From NCBI GenBank assembly GCA_023954415.1, contig JAMLIB010000008.1, positions 105,257 through 169,256 on the forward strand: a DNA stretch of 64,000 nt. Direction: 5' to 3'. The translations under genes were made by a program, and so were the position numbers. A model generated the notes under the pieces. The model was given only the letters and a program-made list of their open reading frames with translations. It did no database searches and was not told where the DNA came from. This stretch comes from Trueperaceae bacterium (GTDB lineage: Bacteria > Deinococcota > Deinococci > Deinococcales > Trueperaceae). Every line of letters starts with the position of its first letter. Positions within the stretch are counted from its first letter, which is position 1. This document shows positions 1 to 9,108 of the stretch, piece by piece.

Positions 1-1
1 C

Positions 2-610
2 GTCGGGCTACTGACGTGGGCGCTCGTCGCGGCCATCGGCGTGCGCAGCGCCGCCCGCTTCGCCACGGACGGGCTCGGTTGGCAGTGGCCCGCCGGGTTC
101 GACGCCGTCGCCAGCGCGGTCGCCGCCCTCGCCTGCCTGCTGCTCGTGCGGGCCGTCTGGCCGGTCGCCACCAAGGCGGAGCTGCGTGGCAGCACCTTGT
201 GGCTCCGGCAGCTCGCACTGGCGCTCATCGCGCTCAAGGGGACGGTCGAGCTCACCGGCGCGCTGCCGGCCGTGCGCGCGGAGCTCATGGCCGCACCCTT
301 CCACGTCTTCTTCCTCCACGCCTTCCTGCTCGGCGCCGTAAGCTTCTCGCTCCTGTACGGCGTCCGCACGACCATCGGTCCAACGGCCTTCAAGGGGGCG
401 ACCGCCTTCATCGTCGCGGTGGGGGTGATGGTCGGCGCGCTCGTGACCCTGACGCCTGTCTGGCCTAGCGCCCTGTCCGGCCCCTGGGTGCTCTACGCGA
501 CGGCCGTCACGAGCCTCGGGCCCCTGCTCGTGGCCCTGCAGGCGCTGCTCAGGCTCGACCTCTGGTCCGGCTCCAGAGCCATACGACCGCGAGCAACAGC
601 GCGAAGGTGA
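2..610 (+). CDS. partial membrane protein, function unknown (5' end outside window)
   Basis: The reading frame is open from the window edge, so the true start lies upstream; only the C-terminal ~202 residues are visible. The segment holds about five or six hydrophobic helices separated by short polar loops and ends in an Arg-rich cytoplasmic tail. I do not recognise the family, and no catalytic motif is visible. Its 3' end overlaps the 3' end of the convergent MFS gene by 62 bp. The downstream in-frame GTG at 41 could serve as an internal start but cuts into what looks like a helix, so a longer protein is more likely. Confidence 0.6.
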   Translation, partial: VGLLTWALVAAIGVRSAARFATDGLGWQWPAGFDAVASAVAALACLLLVRAVWPVATKAELRGSTLWLRQLALALIALKGTVELTGALPAVRAELMAAPFHVFFLHAFLLGAVSFSLLYGVRTTIGPTAFKGATAFIVAVGVMVGALVTLTPVWPSALSGPWVLYATAVTSLGPLLVALQALLRLDLWSGSRAIRPRATARR

Positions 611-1706
611 GGGCGGACAGGGCGCTGGGTACCACCTGCACCCCCCACGCGTTCACCACGGTGCCGATGATCGGCGCGCTCAGGGCGGGGCCGAAGTTGG
701 CGGCCGCCACGACGACGGGCGTGACCTGCTCGGCGCGCTGCGGGAAGACCTCCGTCAGCCAGGCCAGGGCGGTCGGGAAGATGGGCGCGAGGCTGAGGCC
801 GACGAGCACGAACGCGATGGGCGCGCTCTCCACGCGGTGCGCGGCCACCATGAAGACGAGCGTGGCGGCGGTGGCGACCAGGACGAGGTGGTGCGTCCGG
901 ATCCTGGCGGAGAGCGGCGCGGCCAGTAGCCGCCCGGCCGTGATGGCGAGCCAGTAGAGCGAGGTGAACGCCCCGGCCCTCGCGCCGAAGCTGGGCGTGA
1001 GGTACTCCGTCTCCCACGACGTGACGCCGACCTCGGCCGAGACGTAGAACACGTAGAGGAGCACGAACGCGACCAGGCTGCCCCAGGCGACGGGAGCGGC
1101 GCCCCGTTCGGGTGGCGCCGTGTCCGGCACGCCCAGCCGGCCGAACCACGGGAGTAGCAGGACGGCCACCGCGGCCGCGGCCGCGAACGCCCAGCCGTAG
1201 TGCGGCGCCATGAACGTGACGAGGAGCGGGCCGGCGACGGCTCCGACGCCGAAGGCGGCGTTGATGTAGTTGAGCGCAGGCGCCGCCTTCGGGCGGAACA
1301 CGACCGCGATCATCAGGTTGCCGCTGACGTTCAGGAGCCCGGTCCCGGCTCCGGCGAGCACGGCCCCCGCCAGGACGGCCAACCAGACGGGGGCAACGGC
1401 GACGACGCCTACGCCGATGGCGAGGGTCACGCACGCGGCGAGGAGCACTCGACGGTAGCCGAGAGCCCTCAGCAGCAGCCCGGACAGGATGATGCCGAGG
1501 AAGGCCCCGAGGAACTGGGCGCTCACGACCATACTCACTCGCTCGAGGCCGATGCCGAAGCGCTCCCTGAGGAGGGGGAAGGCCGGGCCGTACAGGGCCT
1601 GGACCGCCCCGATGAGGAAGAAGGCCGCGATGGCGGCCCAGAGGACGGCCCTGCGGGTGACGGGCCGGGAGGTGACGGGCTTTAGCGCCGCGAGCTGGCT
1701 CGACAT
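549..1706 (-). CDS. MFS transporter
   Basis: The 385-residue product has about twelve hydrophobic segments in two halves, the usual size and layout of a major facilitator superfamily secondary transporter in the inner membrane. The N-terminal half carries a typical glycine-rich first helix region (AVQALYGPAFP) and a basic cytoplasmic loop after helix 2 (LRALGYRR) in the position of the MFS A-motif. The substrate cannot be told from sequence. The ATG start lies 8 nt downstream of a TAGATT -10 box, suggesting a near-leaderless transcript. It is divergent from alaS and overlaps the preceding convergent gene tail to tail. Confidence 0.8.
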   Translation of the reverse strand: MSSQLAALKPVTSRPVTRRAVLWAAIAAFFLIGAVQALYGPAFPLLRERFGIGLERVSMVVSAQFLGAFLGIILSGLLLRALGYRRVLLAACVTLAIGVGVVAVAPVWLAVLAGAVLAGAGTGLLNVSGNLMIAVVFRPKAAPALNYINAAFGVGAVAGPLLVTFMAPHYGWAFAAAAAVAVLLLPWFGRLGVPDTAPPERGAAPVAWGSLVAFVLLYVFYVSAEVGVTSWETEYLTPSFGARAGAFTSLYWLAITAGRLLAAPLSARIRTHHLVLVATAATLVFMVAAHRVESAPIAFVLVGLSLAPIFPTALAWLTEVFPQRAEQVTPVVVAAANFGPALSAPIIGTVVNAWGVQVVPSALSALTFALLLAVVWLWSRTRGRA

Positions 1707-1714
1707 GTCCAGCG

Positions 1715-1720
1715 AATCTA
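1715..1720 (-). promoter_or_regulatory. -10 box (TAGATT) of the MFS gene
   Basis: TAGATT on the minus strand ends 8 nt before the ATG of the MFS gene. It belongs to the recurring start-proximal -10 pattern of this window. No clear -35 box is seen. Confidence 0.4.
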
Positions 1721-1770
1721 CCGCGCCGGAGAGCGCCGGCGCGCCACCCGATGATGCCGGGGCAGGCGGG

Positions 1771-1799
1771 TATACTTACGCCTCGGCTACTCTCGGAGG
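1771..1799 (+). promoter_or_regulatory. alaS promoter -10 and ribosome binding site
   Basis: TATACT (1771-1776) is a good -10 box. GGAGG at 1795-1799 lies 6 nt before the GTG at 1806 and supports that start. Unlike many genes here, alaS therefore has a conventional leader with a Shine-Dalgarno. Confidence 0.6.
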
Positions 1800-1805
1800 C
1801 ACCTC

Positions 1806-4547
1806 GTGGTGAACGGCATCCAACAGATCAACGAACTGCGTGAGAAGTACCTGCGCTTCTTCCAGGACCGCGGGCACCTCATCCACCCGTCCGCGTCGCT
1901 GAAGAGCGACGACCCGACCCTCATGTTCACGAGCGCCGGCATGGTGCAGTTCAAGCCGTACTTCCTCGGCGCCACCCCCAAGTTCGCGGGCGTGAGCGGC
2001 ACGTGGCACCGCGTGACGACCGCGCAGAAGTGCCTGCGCATCAACGACATCGAGAACGTCGGGCGCACCCTGCGCCACCACTCGTTCTTCGAGATGCTCG
2101 GCAACTTCTCGTTCGGCGACTACTTCAAGCCCGAGGCGGCCGCCTGGGCTTGGGAGTTCGCGACCTCCAGCGAGTACCTCGGGCTCGACCCGGAGCGGCT
2201 GTACGTCACCGTCTACCAGGACGACGACGAGGCGTTCCGCATCTGGAGCGAGCAGGTCGGCGTGCCCGAGGCGCGCATCTCCCGCTGGGGCGAGGACGAC
2301 AACTTCTGGCCGGCCAACGCCGTCAGCAAGGGCCCCAACGGCCCGTGCGGGCCGTGCTCCGAGATCTTCTACGATCGCGGCCCCGACTTCGGCTCGGCGG
2401 ACGAGTCCGGCCCGAACACGGGCTCGGGCGACCGCTACATCGAGTTCTGGAACCTCGTCTTCACGCAGTTCGACCGCCGCGACGGCGGGCACCTCGAGCC
2501 CCTGCCCCAGAAGAACATCGACACGGGCCTCGGCTTCGAGCGCCTCGTCGCCGTCATGACGGGCCTGGAGGACGCGTACGCGACCGAGCTCTTCCAGCCG
2601 ACGATCCGGCGCGTCTCCGCGCTCTCCGGCGTGCCGTACGCCGGCAAGGCCTCCGTCTCGCACCGCGTGATCGCCGATCACCTGCGCGCCGTGACGTTCG
2701 CCATCACCGACGGCGTGCTACCCGCCAACGACGGCGCCGGCTACGTCGTGAAGATGCTCGTGCGCAGGGCGTCGCGCCACGCCTGGCTGCTAGGCCTGCG
2801 CGAGCCGGTGCTGCACACGCTCGTCGACCAGGTCGTCGAGGCGATGGGAGAGCCGTACCCGGAGCTGAAGGACGGCGCACGGCGCGTCAAGGGCATCATC
2901 CAGGCCGAGGAGGAGCAGTTCCTTCGCACCCTCGAGGCCGGGATCCAGCGGGTCGGCGTGCTCCTCGACGACCTGCGGGGCGCCGTGCTGCCCGGCGACG
3001 TGGCCTTCGACCTGTGGCAGACCTACGGCTTCCCGCTCGACCTGACGAGCGAGATGGCGGCCGAGCGGGGCGTCGAGGTCGACGCCGACGGCTACGAGGC
3101 CGCCCGGGAACGCGCGCGCGAGCTGTCGCGCGGCGGCACCGCGGGGCGCGAGCTCTTCGCCGCGACCTCGGACGCGCTCGGCAAGGTGGCCGAGCGCGTC
3201 GGCGAGACGGAGTTCCTCGGCTACCGGCAGACGGAGGGGGAGGCCGCGGTCGTGGCGCTCGTTACGCCCGGCGACGCCGCCGAGGAGACGGACGCGCTTG
3301 GCGAAGGCGCGACCGGCACGGTGATCCTCGGTCGCACGCCCTTCTACCCCGAGGGCGGCGGTCAGGTCGGCGACGCCGGCGTGCTCGAGTGGGAGGGCGG
3401 GAAGGCCATCGTGAGCGGCACGAGCAAGTCCCGCCATGGGCTGACCCTCCACCACGCCCGCGTCGTGCGCGGCACCCTCACGCGCGGCCAGAGCGTCGTC
3501 GCACGCGTCGACCCGGCGCGGCGCGAGACGGAGAAGCACCACTCGGCCACCCACCTCCTGCACGCGGCGCTACGCGACGTGCTCGGCGCCCACGTGGCGC
3601 AGGCCGGCTCCCTCGTGGCCCCCGACAGGCTCCGCTTCGACTTCTCGCACCCGCACGCCGTCTCGCCCGCCGAGCAACGGCGCGTCGAGGAGCTGGTGAA
3701 CCGGTGGGTGCAGGACGACCTGCCCGTCGACTGGCGCGTGGTACCGATCGCGGAGGCGCGCGGCGCGGGCGCCATGATGCTCTTCGGGGAGAAGTACGGC
3801 GAGAGGGTGCGCATGGTGAGCATGGGCGAGCTGCCCCACGCCGTGTCGCGCGAGCTGTGCGGCGGCACCCACGTCGCCCGGACGGGCCAGATCGGACCGT
3901 TCGTCATCGTCGCCGAGGAGGCCGTGTCCTCCGGCGTGAGGCGTGTCGAGGCGCGCGTCGGCGCGTCCGCGCTGCGCTACCTCCAAGAGCTCCGCGACAC
4001 CCAGGGGCGCCTCGCCGCGCACCTTGGCGGGCGCCCCTCCGAGCTGGAAGAGCGCCTGACCAAGCTCCAGGCGGATCACAAGGAGGCGTTGAAGGAGGCC
4101 GCGCGCCTGCGCGACCGGCTGGCCGCGGCGCAGACGAACGCGGGTGGGGCCGGCAGCGAGACGCGCGAGGCGGGCGGGTACAAGTACCTTACGGCGCTGC
4201 TCGACGGCCTGGACGCGAACGCGTTGCGCAACGCCGCCGACGCGCTGCTCACGAAGAGCGGGGCCGACGTGGTCGCGGTGGCTTCCGGCAACGCGCTCGT
4301 CGTGAAGGTCTCCCCCGCCGCGCAGGGGCGGGGCGCCGACGCGGGCCGCATCGCGCGGGCCGCCGCGACCAGCGTAGGGGGCAGCGGCGGCGGCCGCGCC
4401 GACATGGCGCAGGCAGGCGTGAAGGACGCCGGTCGGTTGAGCGAGGCGCTGGCCGCGGTCGGTCCTGCTCTCGCCGCGGGCGCCGCCACGTCCGCCGCTC
4501 CGGGAACGACCCCGGTCGCGGCCACGGGCAAGGCCCGGGGCGCCTGA
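1806..4547 (+). CDS. alaS: alanine--tRNA ligase
   Basis: The 913-residue protein charges tRNA-Ala with alanine in the cytoplasm and clears mischarged Ser/Gly. The class II catalytic core occupies about residues 1-460, the editing domain carries the HxxxH zinc motif (THLLHA, near residue 582) and the CGGTHV motif near residue 685, and a coiled coil plus DHHA1-type C-domain follows. The final ~30 residues are an Ala/Thr/Gly-rich tail beyond the usual end. GTG at 1806 is preceded by GGAGG; a second GTG at 1809 could also serve. It is the first gene of an alaS-HAD-ruvX-mltG run with overlapping or closely spaced members. Confidence 0.97.
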   Translation: MVNGIQQINELREKYLRFFQDRGHLIHPSASLKSDDPTLMFTSAGMVQFKPYFLGATPKFAGVSGTWHRVTTAQKCLRINDIENVGRTLRHHSFFEMLGNFSFGDYFKPEAAAWAWEFATSSEYLGLDPERLYVTVYQDDDEAFRIWSEQVGVPEARISRWGEDDNFWPANAVSKGPNGPCGPCSEIFYDRGPDFGSADESGPNTGSGDRYIEFWNLVFTQFDRRDGGHLEPLPQKNIDTGLGFERLVAVMTGLEDAYATELFQPTIRRVSALSGVPYAGKASVSHRVIADHLRAVTFAITDGVLPANDGAGYVVKMLVRRASRHAWLLGLREPVLHTLVDQVVEAMGEPYPELKDGARRVKGIIQAEEEQFLRTLEAGIQRVGVLLDDLRGAVLPGDVAFDLWQTYGFPLDLTSEMAAERGVEVDADGYEAARERARELSRGGTAGRELFAATSDALGKVAERVGETEFLGYRQTEGEAAVVALVTPGDAAEETDALGEGATGTVILGRTPFYPEGGGQVGDAGVLEWEGGKAIVSGTSKSRHGLTLHHARVVRGTLTRGQSVVARVDPARRETEKHHSATHLLHAALRDVLGAHVAQAGSLVAPDRLRFDFSHPHAVSPAEQRRVEELVNRWVQDDLPVDWRVVPIAEARGAGAMMLFGEKYGERVRMVSMGELPHAVSRELCGGTHVARTGQIGPFVIVAEEAVSSGVRRVEARVGASALRYLQELRDTQGRLAAHLGGRPSELEERLTKLQADHKEALKEAARLRDRLAAAQTNAGGAGSETREAGGYKYLTALLDGLDANALRNAADALLTKSGADVVAVASGNALVVKVSPAAQGRGADAGRIARAAATSVGGSGGGRADMAQAGVKDAGRLSEALAAVGPALAAGAATSAAPGTTPVAATGKARGA

Positions 4548-4562
4548 GCAGCCGGCGGCAGC

Positions 4563-5423
4563 ATGCGCACCCCCGCGCCGTTCACCGGCTCACCACCCCC
4601 GCTACCGTCAGGCGCGCCGCTCCCGCGCCTGATCGCGTGCGACATGGATGGCACCCTGCTCACCCCTGACGGCGCCGTGAGCGGGCGTACCGCGGCCGCG
4701 CTGAGGGCGGCGCAGGCGCGCGGCGCACACGTCGTGCTCGCCACGGGCCGCCCCCTGCGCACGTCCGTGCCCATCGCCTCCGAGCTCGGCATCGGCGAAA
4801 CGGTCGTGGCCTACAACGGGGCCGCCATGCTTTGGCGCGGCGAGTTCAAGCTCGTCCGCGAGCTGGGCGCCCTCGCGGCCGCCGACGCCCTGACCAGGCT
4901 GCGCGCGTTCGCGCCGGACGCCAGCCTGGCACTCGAGACGGCCGAGGGCTGGTTCCTGGAACCGGCGGCCGGGGTCGACGCCGCGCTGCCGGCGGGCAAG
5001 CTCGCCCACCTCTACCGCGGCGGCCCGCCCCTGGCTGTCGGGCCTCTCGAGGGGTTCTTCGGCGGGGGGCTCATCAAGCTGAACGTGGTGCACGATGAGC
5101 TCCACCCCTCGCGCCTCGCAGCCGAGCTGGCCGGCCTCGACCTGGTCGGGATGTGGAGCCTCCCGTTCCTCCTGGAGGTGCACGACGCGCAAGTGGACAA
5201 GAGCCTGGCGTTGGCGTGGCTCTGCGCCGAGCTCGGCGTCGCGCCCGGCGAGGTCGCGGCGTTCGGCGACCAGCAGAACGACAGCGGCATGCTCGCCTGG
5301 GCGGGCGTGGGGGTGGCGATGGGCAACGCGGAGCGGGAGGCGCTAGAGGCGGCCGACGTGCTCGGTCCGCCCAACTCCGAGGACGGGCTGGCGCAGGTCG
5401 TCGAGAGCTGGCTGCGTGCCTGA
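4563..5423 (+). CDS. Cof-like HAD-superfamily phosphatase
   Basis: The product has 286 residues and HAD IIB (Cof/YbjI-like) architecture. Motif I DMDGTLL lies near residues 28-34, the Thr of motif II is in LATGRP, and the terminal acidic motif is GDQQNDSGM. Such enzymes dephosphorylate small phosphorylated metabolites such as sugar phosphates or flavin nucleotides; the substrate is not predictable here. The N-terminus carries an extra Pro-rich ~25 residues before the usual start, so translation could in principle begin later, but no better start codon is visible. It sits 15 nt after alaS and overlaps ruvX by 8 nt. Confidence 0.85.
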   Translation: MRTPAPFTGSPPPLPSGAPLPRLIACDMDGTLLTPDGAVSGRTAAALRAAQARGAHVVLATGRPLRTSVPIASELGIGETVVAYNGAAMLWRGEFKLVRELGALAAADALTRLRAFAPDASLALETAEGWFLEPAAGVDAALPAGKLAHLYRGGPPLAVGPLEGFFGGGLIKLNVVHDELHPSRLAAELAGLDLVGMWSLPFLLEVHDAQVDKSLALAWLCAELGVAPGEVAAFGDQQNDSGMLAWAGVGVAMGNAEREALEAADVLGPPNSEDGLAQVVESWLRA

Positions 5424-5916
5424 CGCGCTGGACCGACCGCTCGGGTCTCGAAGCCCGGCAGGCCGGCTTCCTGTCGGCGCCAAGGTCATCGCCCTCGACG
5501 TCGGCGACGCGCGCATCGGCGTGGCCGTAGGCACGGTCGGCTCGCTCCTCGCCTTCGGCAGGGGCGCCATCACGCGTCAGGGCACGCGTAAGGACGTGCC
5601 CGCCGTGCTCGCCAAGGTGGCGGCGGAGGGGGCGGCGGCCGTGGTCGTCGGCATCCCGATCCGGTTGGACGGCAGCGAGTCGCCGCAGACGGAGCGGGTG
5701 CGCCGGTTCGCCACTGCGCTCGGCGAGGCCGGGGCGACCGTGCTCTTCGAGGACGAGCGCCTCACCACGCGTATCGCGCAGAGTCAGCTGAGCGGCTCGG
5801 ACCTGCCCCGGTCGCGCAGGCAGGAGAAGGCGCTCCTCGACGAGGCGGCGGCCGTGCTCATCCTGGAGTCGTACCTGCGCCGGGTGAACGAGCCGGCCGG
5901 GAGCGGGGCCGCATGA
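5416..5916 (+). CDS. ruvX: RuvX/YqgF-family Holliday junction resolvase-like nuclease
   Basis: This 166-residue RNase H-fold protein has the catalytic Asp in ALDVGDARIG, the Glu-containing FEDERLTT motif and the C-terminal Asp in LLDEAAA. The family processes the 5' end of pre-16S rRNA and is also annotated as a putative Holliday junction resolvase. The GTG start overlaps the upstream HAD gene by 8 nt; about 20 residues precede the usual beginning of the family, so they may be a lineage extension. It overlaps mltG by 4 nt (ATGA), the same order ruvX-mltG found in many bacteria. Confidence 0.93.
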   Translation: MPDALDRPLGSRSPAGRLPVGAKVIALDVGDARIGVAVGTVGSLLAFGRGAITRQGTRKDVPAVLAKVAAEGAAAVVVGIPIRLDGSESPQTERVRRFATALGEAGATVLFEDERLTTRIAQSQLSGSDLPRSRRQEKALLDEAAAVLILESYLRRVNEPAGSGAA

Positions 5917-6992
5917 GTGGCGCCGCCACCACCCCACCCGCCCGCCCGCCGAAGCGCAGGGGTCGCGGCCTGGCGCTGGCGCTCCTCGTGCTCGTCGTGC
6001 TGGCCGCGCTAGGGGCGAGCGCAGTGCGCTTCGTCCTCTCGCCCGTGAGCGCAACCGCGACGCCCGTAGAGTTCGAGGTCCTGCCCGGCTGGGGCGGCTC
6101 GCGGATCGCGGACGCCCTGGAGGCGGCCGGGCTCGTGCGCTCCGCGCTGGCGTTCGAGCTCCTCCTGCGCCTCACCGACCTGGACCGCAAGATGGGCGAG
6201 GGGCTCTACGACCTGACGCCGGCCATGAGCAGCCGCGAGATCGCGGCGGCGCTCGCCGCGGGCGGGCGGCCACGCACGGTTCGCATAGTCATCCCCGAGG
6301 GCTGGCGCGCGGAGGCGGTCATCGCCCGCCTGGCGGCCAACGACCTGGGTGAGGAGCTGGAGCTCGCCGCGCTCGTGCGCTCGCCCGGCGAGCTGGCCCC
6401 GCCGGGGCTGCCCGAGGGCGCCTCGCTGGAGGGGTACCTCTTCCCCGCCAGCTACGACCTGCCCGTGCGCACGAGCGCCGCGCAGGCGCTCGGCGCGCTG
6501 GTAGCGCGCTTCGAGGACGAGCTGACGGGCGCCGTCGTGGCCGACCTCGCGGCCAGCGGGTTGCGGGTGCACGAGTGGGTGACGCTCGCGAGCATGGTCC
6601 AGGCCGAGGCCGCGTCGGCCGAGGAGATGCCGATCATCGCCGGGGTGTTCCGTAACCGCCTCGACGACGGGATGCCACTCCAGTCCGACCCGACGGTGGC
6701 GTACGGCCTCGGCAAGGCGCTCCCCGAGCTGGACGCCGTGGCCGGCGACCTGCGCAAGGACACGCCGTGGAACACCTACACGCGCCCGGGCCTGCCCGAG
6801 GGGCCCATCGGCAACCCGGGGCGCGAGGCGCTGCTGGCCGTGCTGCAGCCGCAGCGCCTCGACCCTGAGGGGGTGCCGTACCTCTACTTCCTCCACGGGA
6901 CGGAGGGCGGCCAGCCCATCTTCCGCCCGAACACGAACCTGCAGGCGCATAACCGCGACGTCGACCGCTACCTGCGCAACCCGTCGCGCTGA
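5913..6992 (+). CDS. mltG: endolytic murein transglycosylase MltG
   Basis: The 359-residue protein is membrane anchored. A short basic cytoplasmic segment is followed by one transmembrane helix (about residues 13-37), then a periplasmic LysM-like region and the YceG catalytic domain. The catalytic Glu lies in the motif MVQAEAAS (about residue 232), followed by the family signature FRNRL and SDPTVAYG. MltG cleaves nascent glycan strands and sets their length during peptidoglycan synthesis. Its ATG overlaps the ruvX stop (ATGA), so the two are translationally coupled. Confidence 0.95.
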   Translation: MSGAATTPPARPPKRRGRGLALALLVLVVLAALGASAVRFVLSPVSATATPVEFEVLPGWGGSRIADALEAAGLVRSALAFELLLRLTDLDRKMGEGLYDLTPAMSSREIAAALAAGGRPRTVRIVIPEGWRAEAVIARLAANDLGEELELAALVRSPGELAPPGLPEGASLEGYLFPASYDLPVRTSAAQALGALVARFEDELTGAVVADLAASGLRVHEWVTLASMVQAEAASAEEMPIIAGVFRNRLDDGMPLQSDPTVAYGLGKALPELDAVAGDLRKDTPWNTYTRPGLPEGPIGNPGREALLAVLQPQRLDPEGVPYLYFLHGTEGGQPIFRPNTNLQAHNRDVDRYLRNPSR

Positions 6993-7079
6993 TACCGACG
7001 AGCGGAGAGGATGGCGCCGGCGGTAGCCGCCTTCGCGGCACGGGGCGCTTCGCCGCAGGCGGGGCGGTCGGCGCCGGCG

Positions 7080-7283
7080 CTAGCGGTCGCCCCCCTGCGG
7101 ACGCGGGGCGCCCGCTGCCTCGCGTGCCGGGTCCTCCTTGTAACGACCGGCCCGCTTCAACGCCTCGGTCAGCAGGTACTCGATCTGGGCGTTGAGGCTG
7201 CGCATGTCGTCCGCCGCCCACTTCTCCACGGCAGCGTGCACCTTCTGGTCGAGCCGCAGCAGGAAGCGGTGCTTCTCGGGCAT
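7080..7283 (-). CDS. Arc-like ribbon-helix-helix DNA-binding protein
   Basis: The product is 67 residues: a beta-strand segment (HRFLLRLDQKV) followed by two helices with the Arc-type RSLNAQIEYLL signature, then a disordered Pro/Gly-rich tail. Such proteins dimerise and read palindromic DNA with a two-stranded sheet. It is the third gene of a minus-strand unit behind an SPFH protein and a secreted hydrolase, with an 11-nt gap to the latter. A plausible role is autoregulation of this unit through the tandem TATCAnnnTGATA sites at 10026-10049 upstream of the first gene. That link is an inference from position. It could alternatively be an orphan antitoxin-like RHH. Confidence 0.8.
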   Translation of the reverse strand: MPEKHRFLLRLDQKVHAAVEKWAADDMRSLNAQIEYLLTEALKRAGRYKEDPAREAAGAPRPQGGDR

Positions 7284-7294
7284 CTAGGCCCGCC

Positions 7295-9097
7295 TCACCT
7301 GCCGGGGCGCAGGTTGCCGGCCAAGTAGGTGGCGATGACCTGGACGAGCGTCGGCGAGACCTGCGCTCCGGCGCCCGGCAACGGCAGCGACAGGGCGGGG
7401 CCGCGCGTATCGACGAGGTTATGCGTGAGGTCCGGGAACAGTAAGAGCGTGGACCCGGACGCGGCCCCCGCGATGGCCTCGGCGTCGTTCACGCCGATCT
7501 GGATGTCCTTCTCCCCTTGCAGGACGGCGACGGGCACGCTCACGCGCGCCGCCAGCTCGGCCGGGTCCTGGGCGAACTCGCTGCGCAGCAGCCCGGCGGC
7601 GTTGGCGAAGAGCGGCGTGAGCGGGTTGGCCTGCAGCTCGGGCGTGACCTCCAGCGCAGTGCCGGTCGAGGCGCGAACAGCCGCCACGAGGTCGTCGATC
7701 TGGCCGGCCAGCTCGGCGAGCTGCTCCTGACCGGCGCCCGCCTCGGCGCTGCGGGCGAGGAGCTGCTCCCTGAGGACCACGTCGAGCGGTCGGCCCGGGC
7801 TGGCGAGGAGCACGACGGCCGCCGGCGCGACGTACCCCTCGGCCACGGCGTACAGGGCCACGAGCCCGCCTTCGGAGTGGCCCATCACGCCTAGGCGGGT
7901 CGCGTCGACGCCCGGCTGGTCGGCCAGGAACGCGAACCAGTCGGCGAGGTTCCGGGCGTAGGTCGCGATGGTGACGGCGTTCGCGTCGCCCGTCGAGGGC
8001 GGGATGCCGAGCTTGGAGGCGCGCAGGACCCCGTAGCCGTGGCAGGCGAGGGCGTAGGCGAGCTGCTTGTAGCCCGCGTTGACGAGCACGGGGGGCGTGT
8101 TGCCGTCGAGGTCGACGGGGCCGGAGCCCGGCAGCAGGACGAGCGTCGGTGCGGGGCGTCCGCCGTCCGCGGCGGAGCGCGGCAGGGTGAGCTTGCCCAC
8201 CAGCTGGGCGCCGGCGCTCACGACGGCGGCGTCGCGTTCGACCAGGCACGCGGACTGCTCGGCGAGGCGCGCGTCGAGCGCCGCCTGCTGCGCTGCGAGC
8301 GTCGCGGCGGCGCCCGTGGCCCGCGCGGCGCCCTGGGCGCCCGCGTCCTCCGCGCCTTGCGCTCGCCGCTCGAAGCGGGCCGCGCCGGGGTCGGACGTAA
8401 GCACGAGGATGGTGCCGGCGTCGTCGAGGTAGGCGACGAGCTTGGCCGTCTGCGCGCCGACGCTCATCGAGGCCTCGACGCGCCTGGCCGCCACCTCGGC
8501 GCCCGCGTACCGGACGGTGGCGGCGACGGGCGCCTGCAGCTCCATGCGGCCGAGGACGACGGCCTGGGGCACGATCACGTCGACCTCGAGGTCACCGCCT
8601 GCCGCCACCGCGCGGTCGACGATGAACTGCATGCCGTCGAGGAAGTTGTTGTCCATGACGTAGACGTCGCCCGGAAGGGGCAGGCTCAGCTGCTGCTTCT
8701 GGCCGCCCTGCTCGATGGTGAAGGCGGCGGCGTCCGGCGCGAAGCCGACCGCTATCGAGATCGCCACGCCCTGGAACGTGCCCGTGAGCGCGTAGGCGCG
8801 CGCGGCGCCGTTCTCGGCGGTGACGAGGTGATCCGTGAGGTCGAAGGCGCCCGGCACCTCGAGGTGCGAGCGCGACTCGCCGCCGGCGGCCCCGGCCCTC
8901 GTGAGCGCGACCCCGACCTCGCCGATCGCGGCGCCGCCGACCGACAGGTCGTAGACGACAGCGGGGGCGGGCTCGCCGGTCCCCGCCGCGCCTTGAGCCG
9001 CGGCGAGAGGGGCCAGGAAGGCCGAGAGGCCGGTAAGGCCGACCAGGAGCTTCGTGCGCGGTGCCGGCCGGCGGTGTGCGAACGTCGTGCGGTTCAT
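7295..9097 (-). CDS. secreted alpha/beta hydrolase (serine hydrolase)
   Basis: The product has about 600 residues. A signal peptide (twin basic start, hydrophobic LLVGLTGLSAFLAPLAAAQ) leads into a ~270-residue beta-rich domain of unknown type, then a serine hydrolase domain. The nucleophile elbow is GHSEGG; candidate acid and His residues lie in GEKDIQIG and DLTHNL. This resembles dienelactone hydrolase/acyl-peptidase-like enzymes, but the substrate is unknown. I chose the ATG at 9097 because AGGAGG (9105-9110) lies 7 nt upstream of it; the GTG at 9103 is too close to that site. It is translated just after the SPFH gene, whose stop overlaps the ribosome binding site. Confidence 0.85.
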   Translation of the reverse strand: MNRTTFAHRRPAPRTKLLVGLTGLSAFLAPLAAAQGAAGTGEPAPAVVYDLSVGGAAIGEVGVALTRAGAAGGESRSHLEVPGAFDLTDHLVTAENGAARAYALTGTFQGVAISIAVGFAPDAAAFTIEQGGQKQQLSLPLPGDVYVMDNNFLDGMQFIVDRAVAAGGDLEVDVIVPQAVVLGRMELQAPVAATVRYAGAEVAARRVEASMSVGAQTAKLVAYLDDAGTILVLTSDPGAARFERRAQGAEDAGAQGAARATGAAATLAAQQAALDARLAEQSACLVERDAAVVSAGAQLVGKLTLPRSAADGGRPAPTLVLLPGSGPVDLDGNTPPVLVNAGYKQLAYALACHGYGVLRASKLGIPPSTGDANAVTIATYARNLADWFAFLADQPGVDATRLGVMGHSEGGLVALYAVAEGYVAPAAVVLLASPGRPLDVVLREQLLARSAEAGAGQEQLAELAGQIDDLVAAVRASTGTALEVTPELQANPLTPLFANAAGLLRSEFAQDPAELAARVSVPVAVLQGEKDIQIGVNDAEAIAGAASGSTLLLFPDLTHNLVDTRGPALSLPLPGAGAQVSPTLVQVIATYLAGNLRPGR

Positions 9098-9108
9098 CGC
9101 CACCCCTC

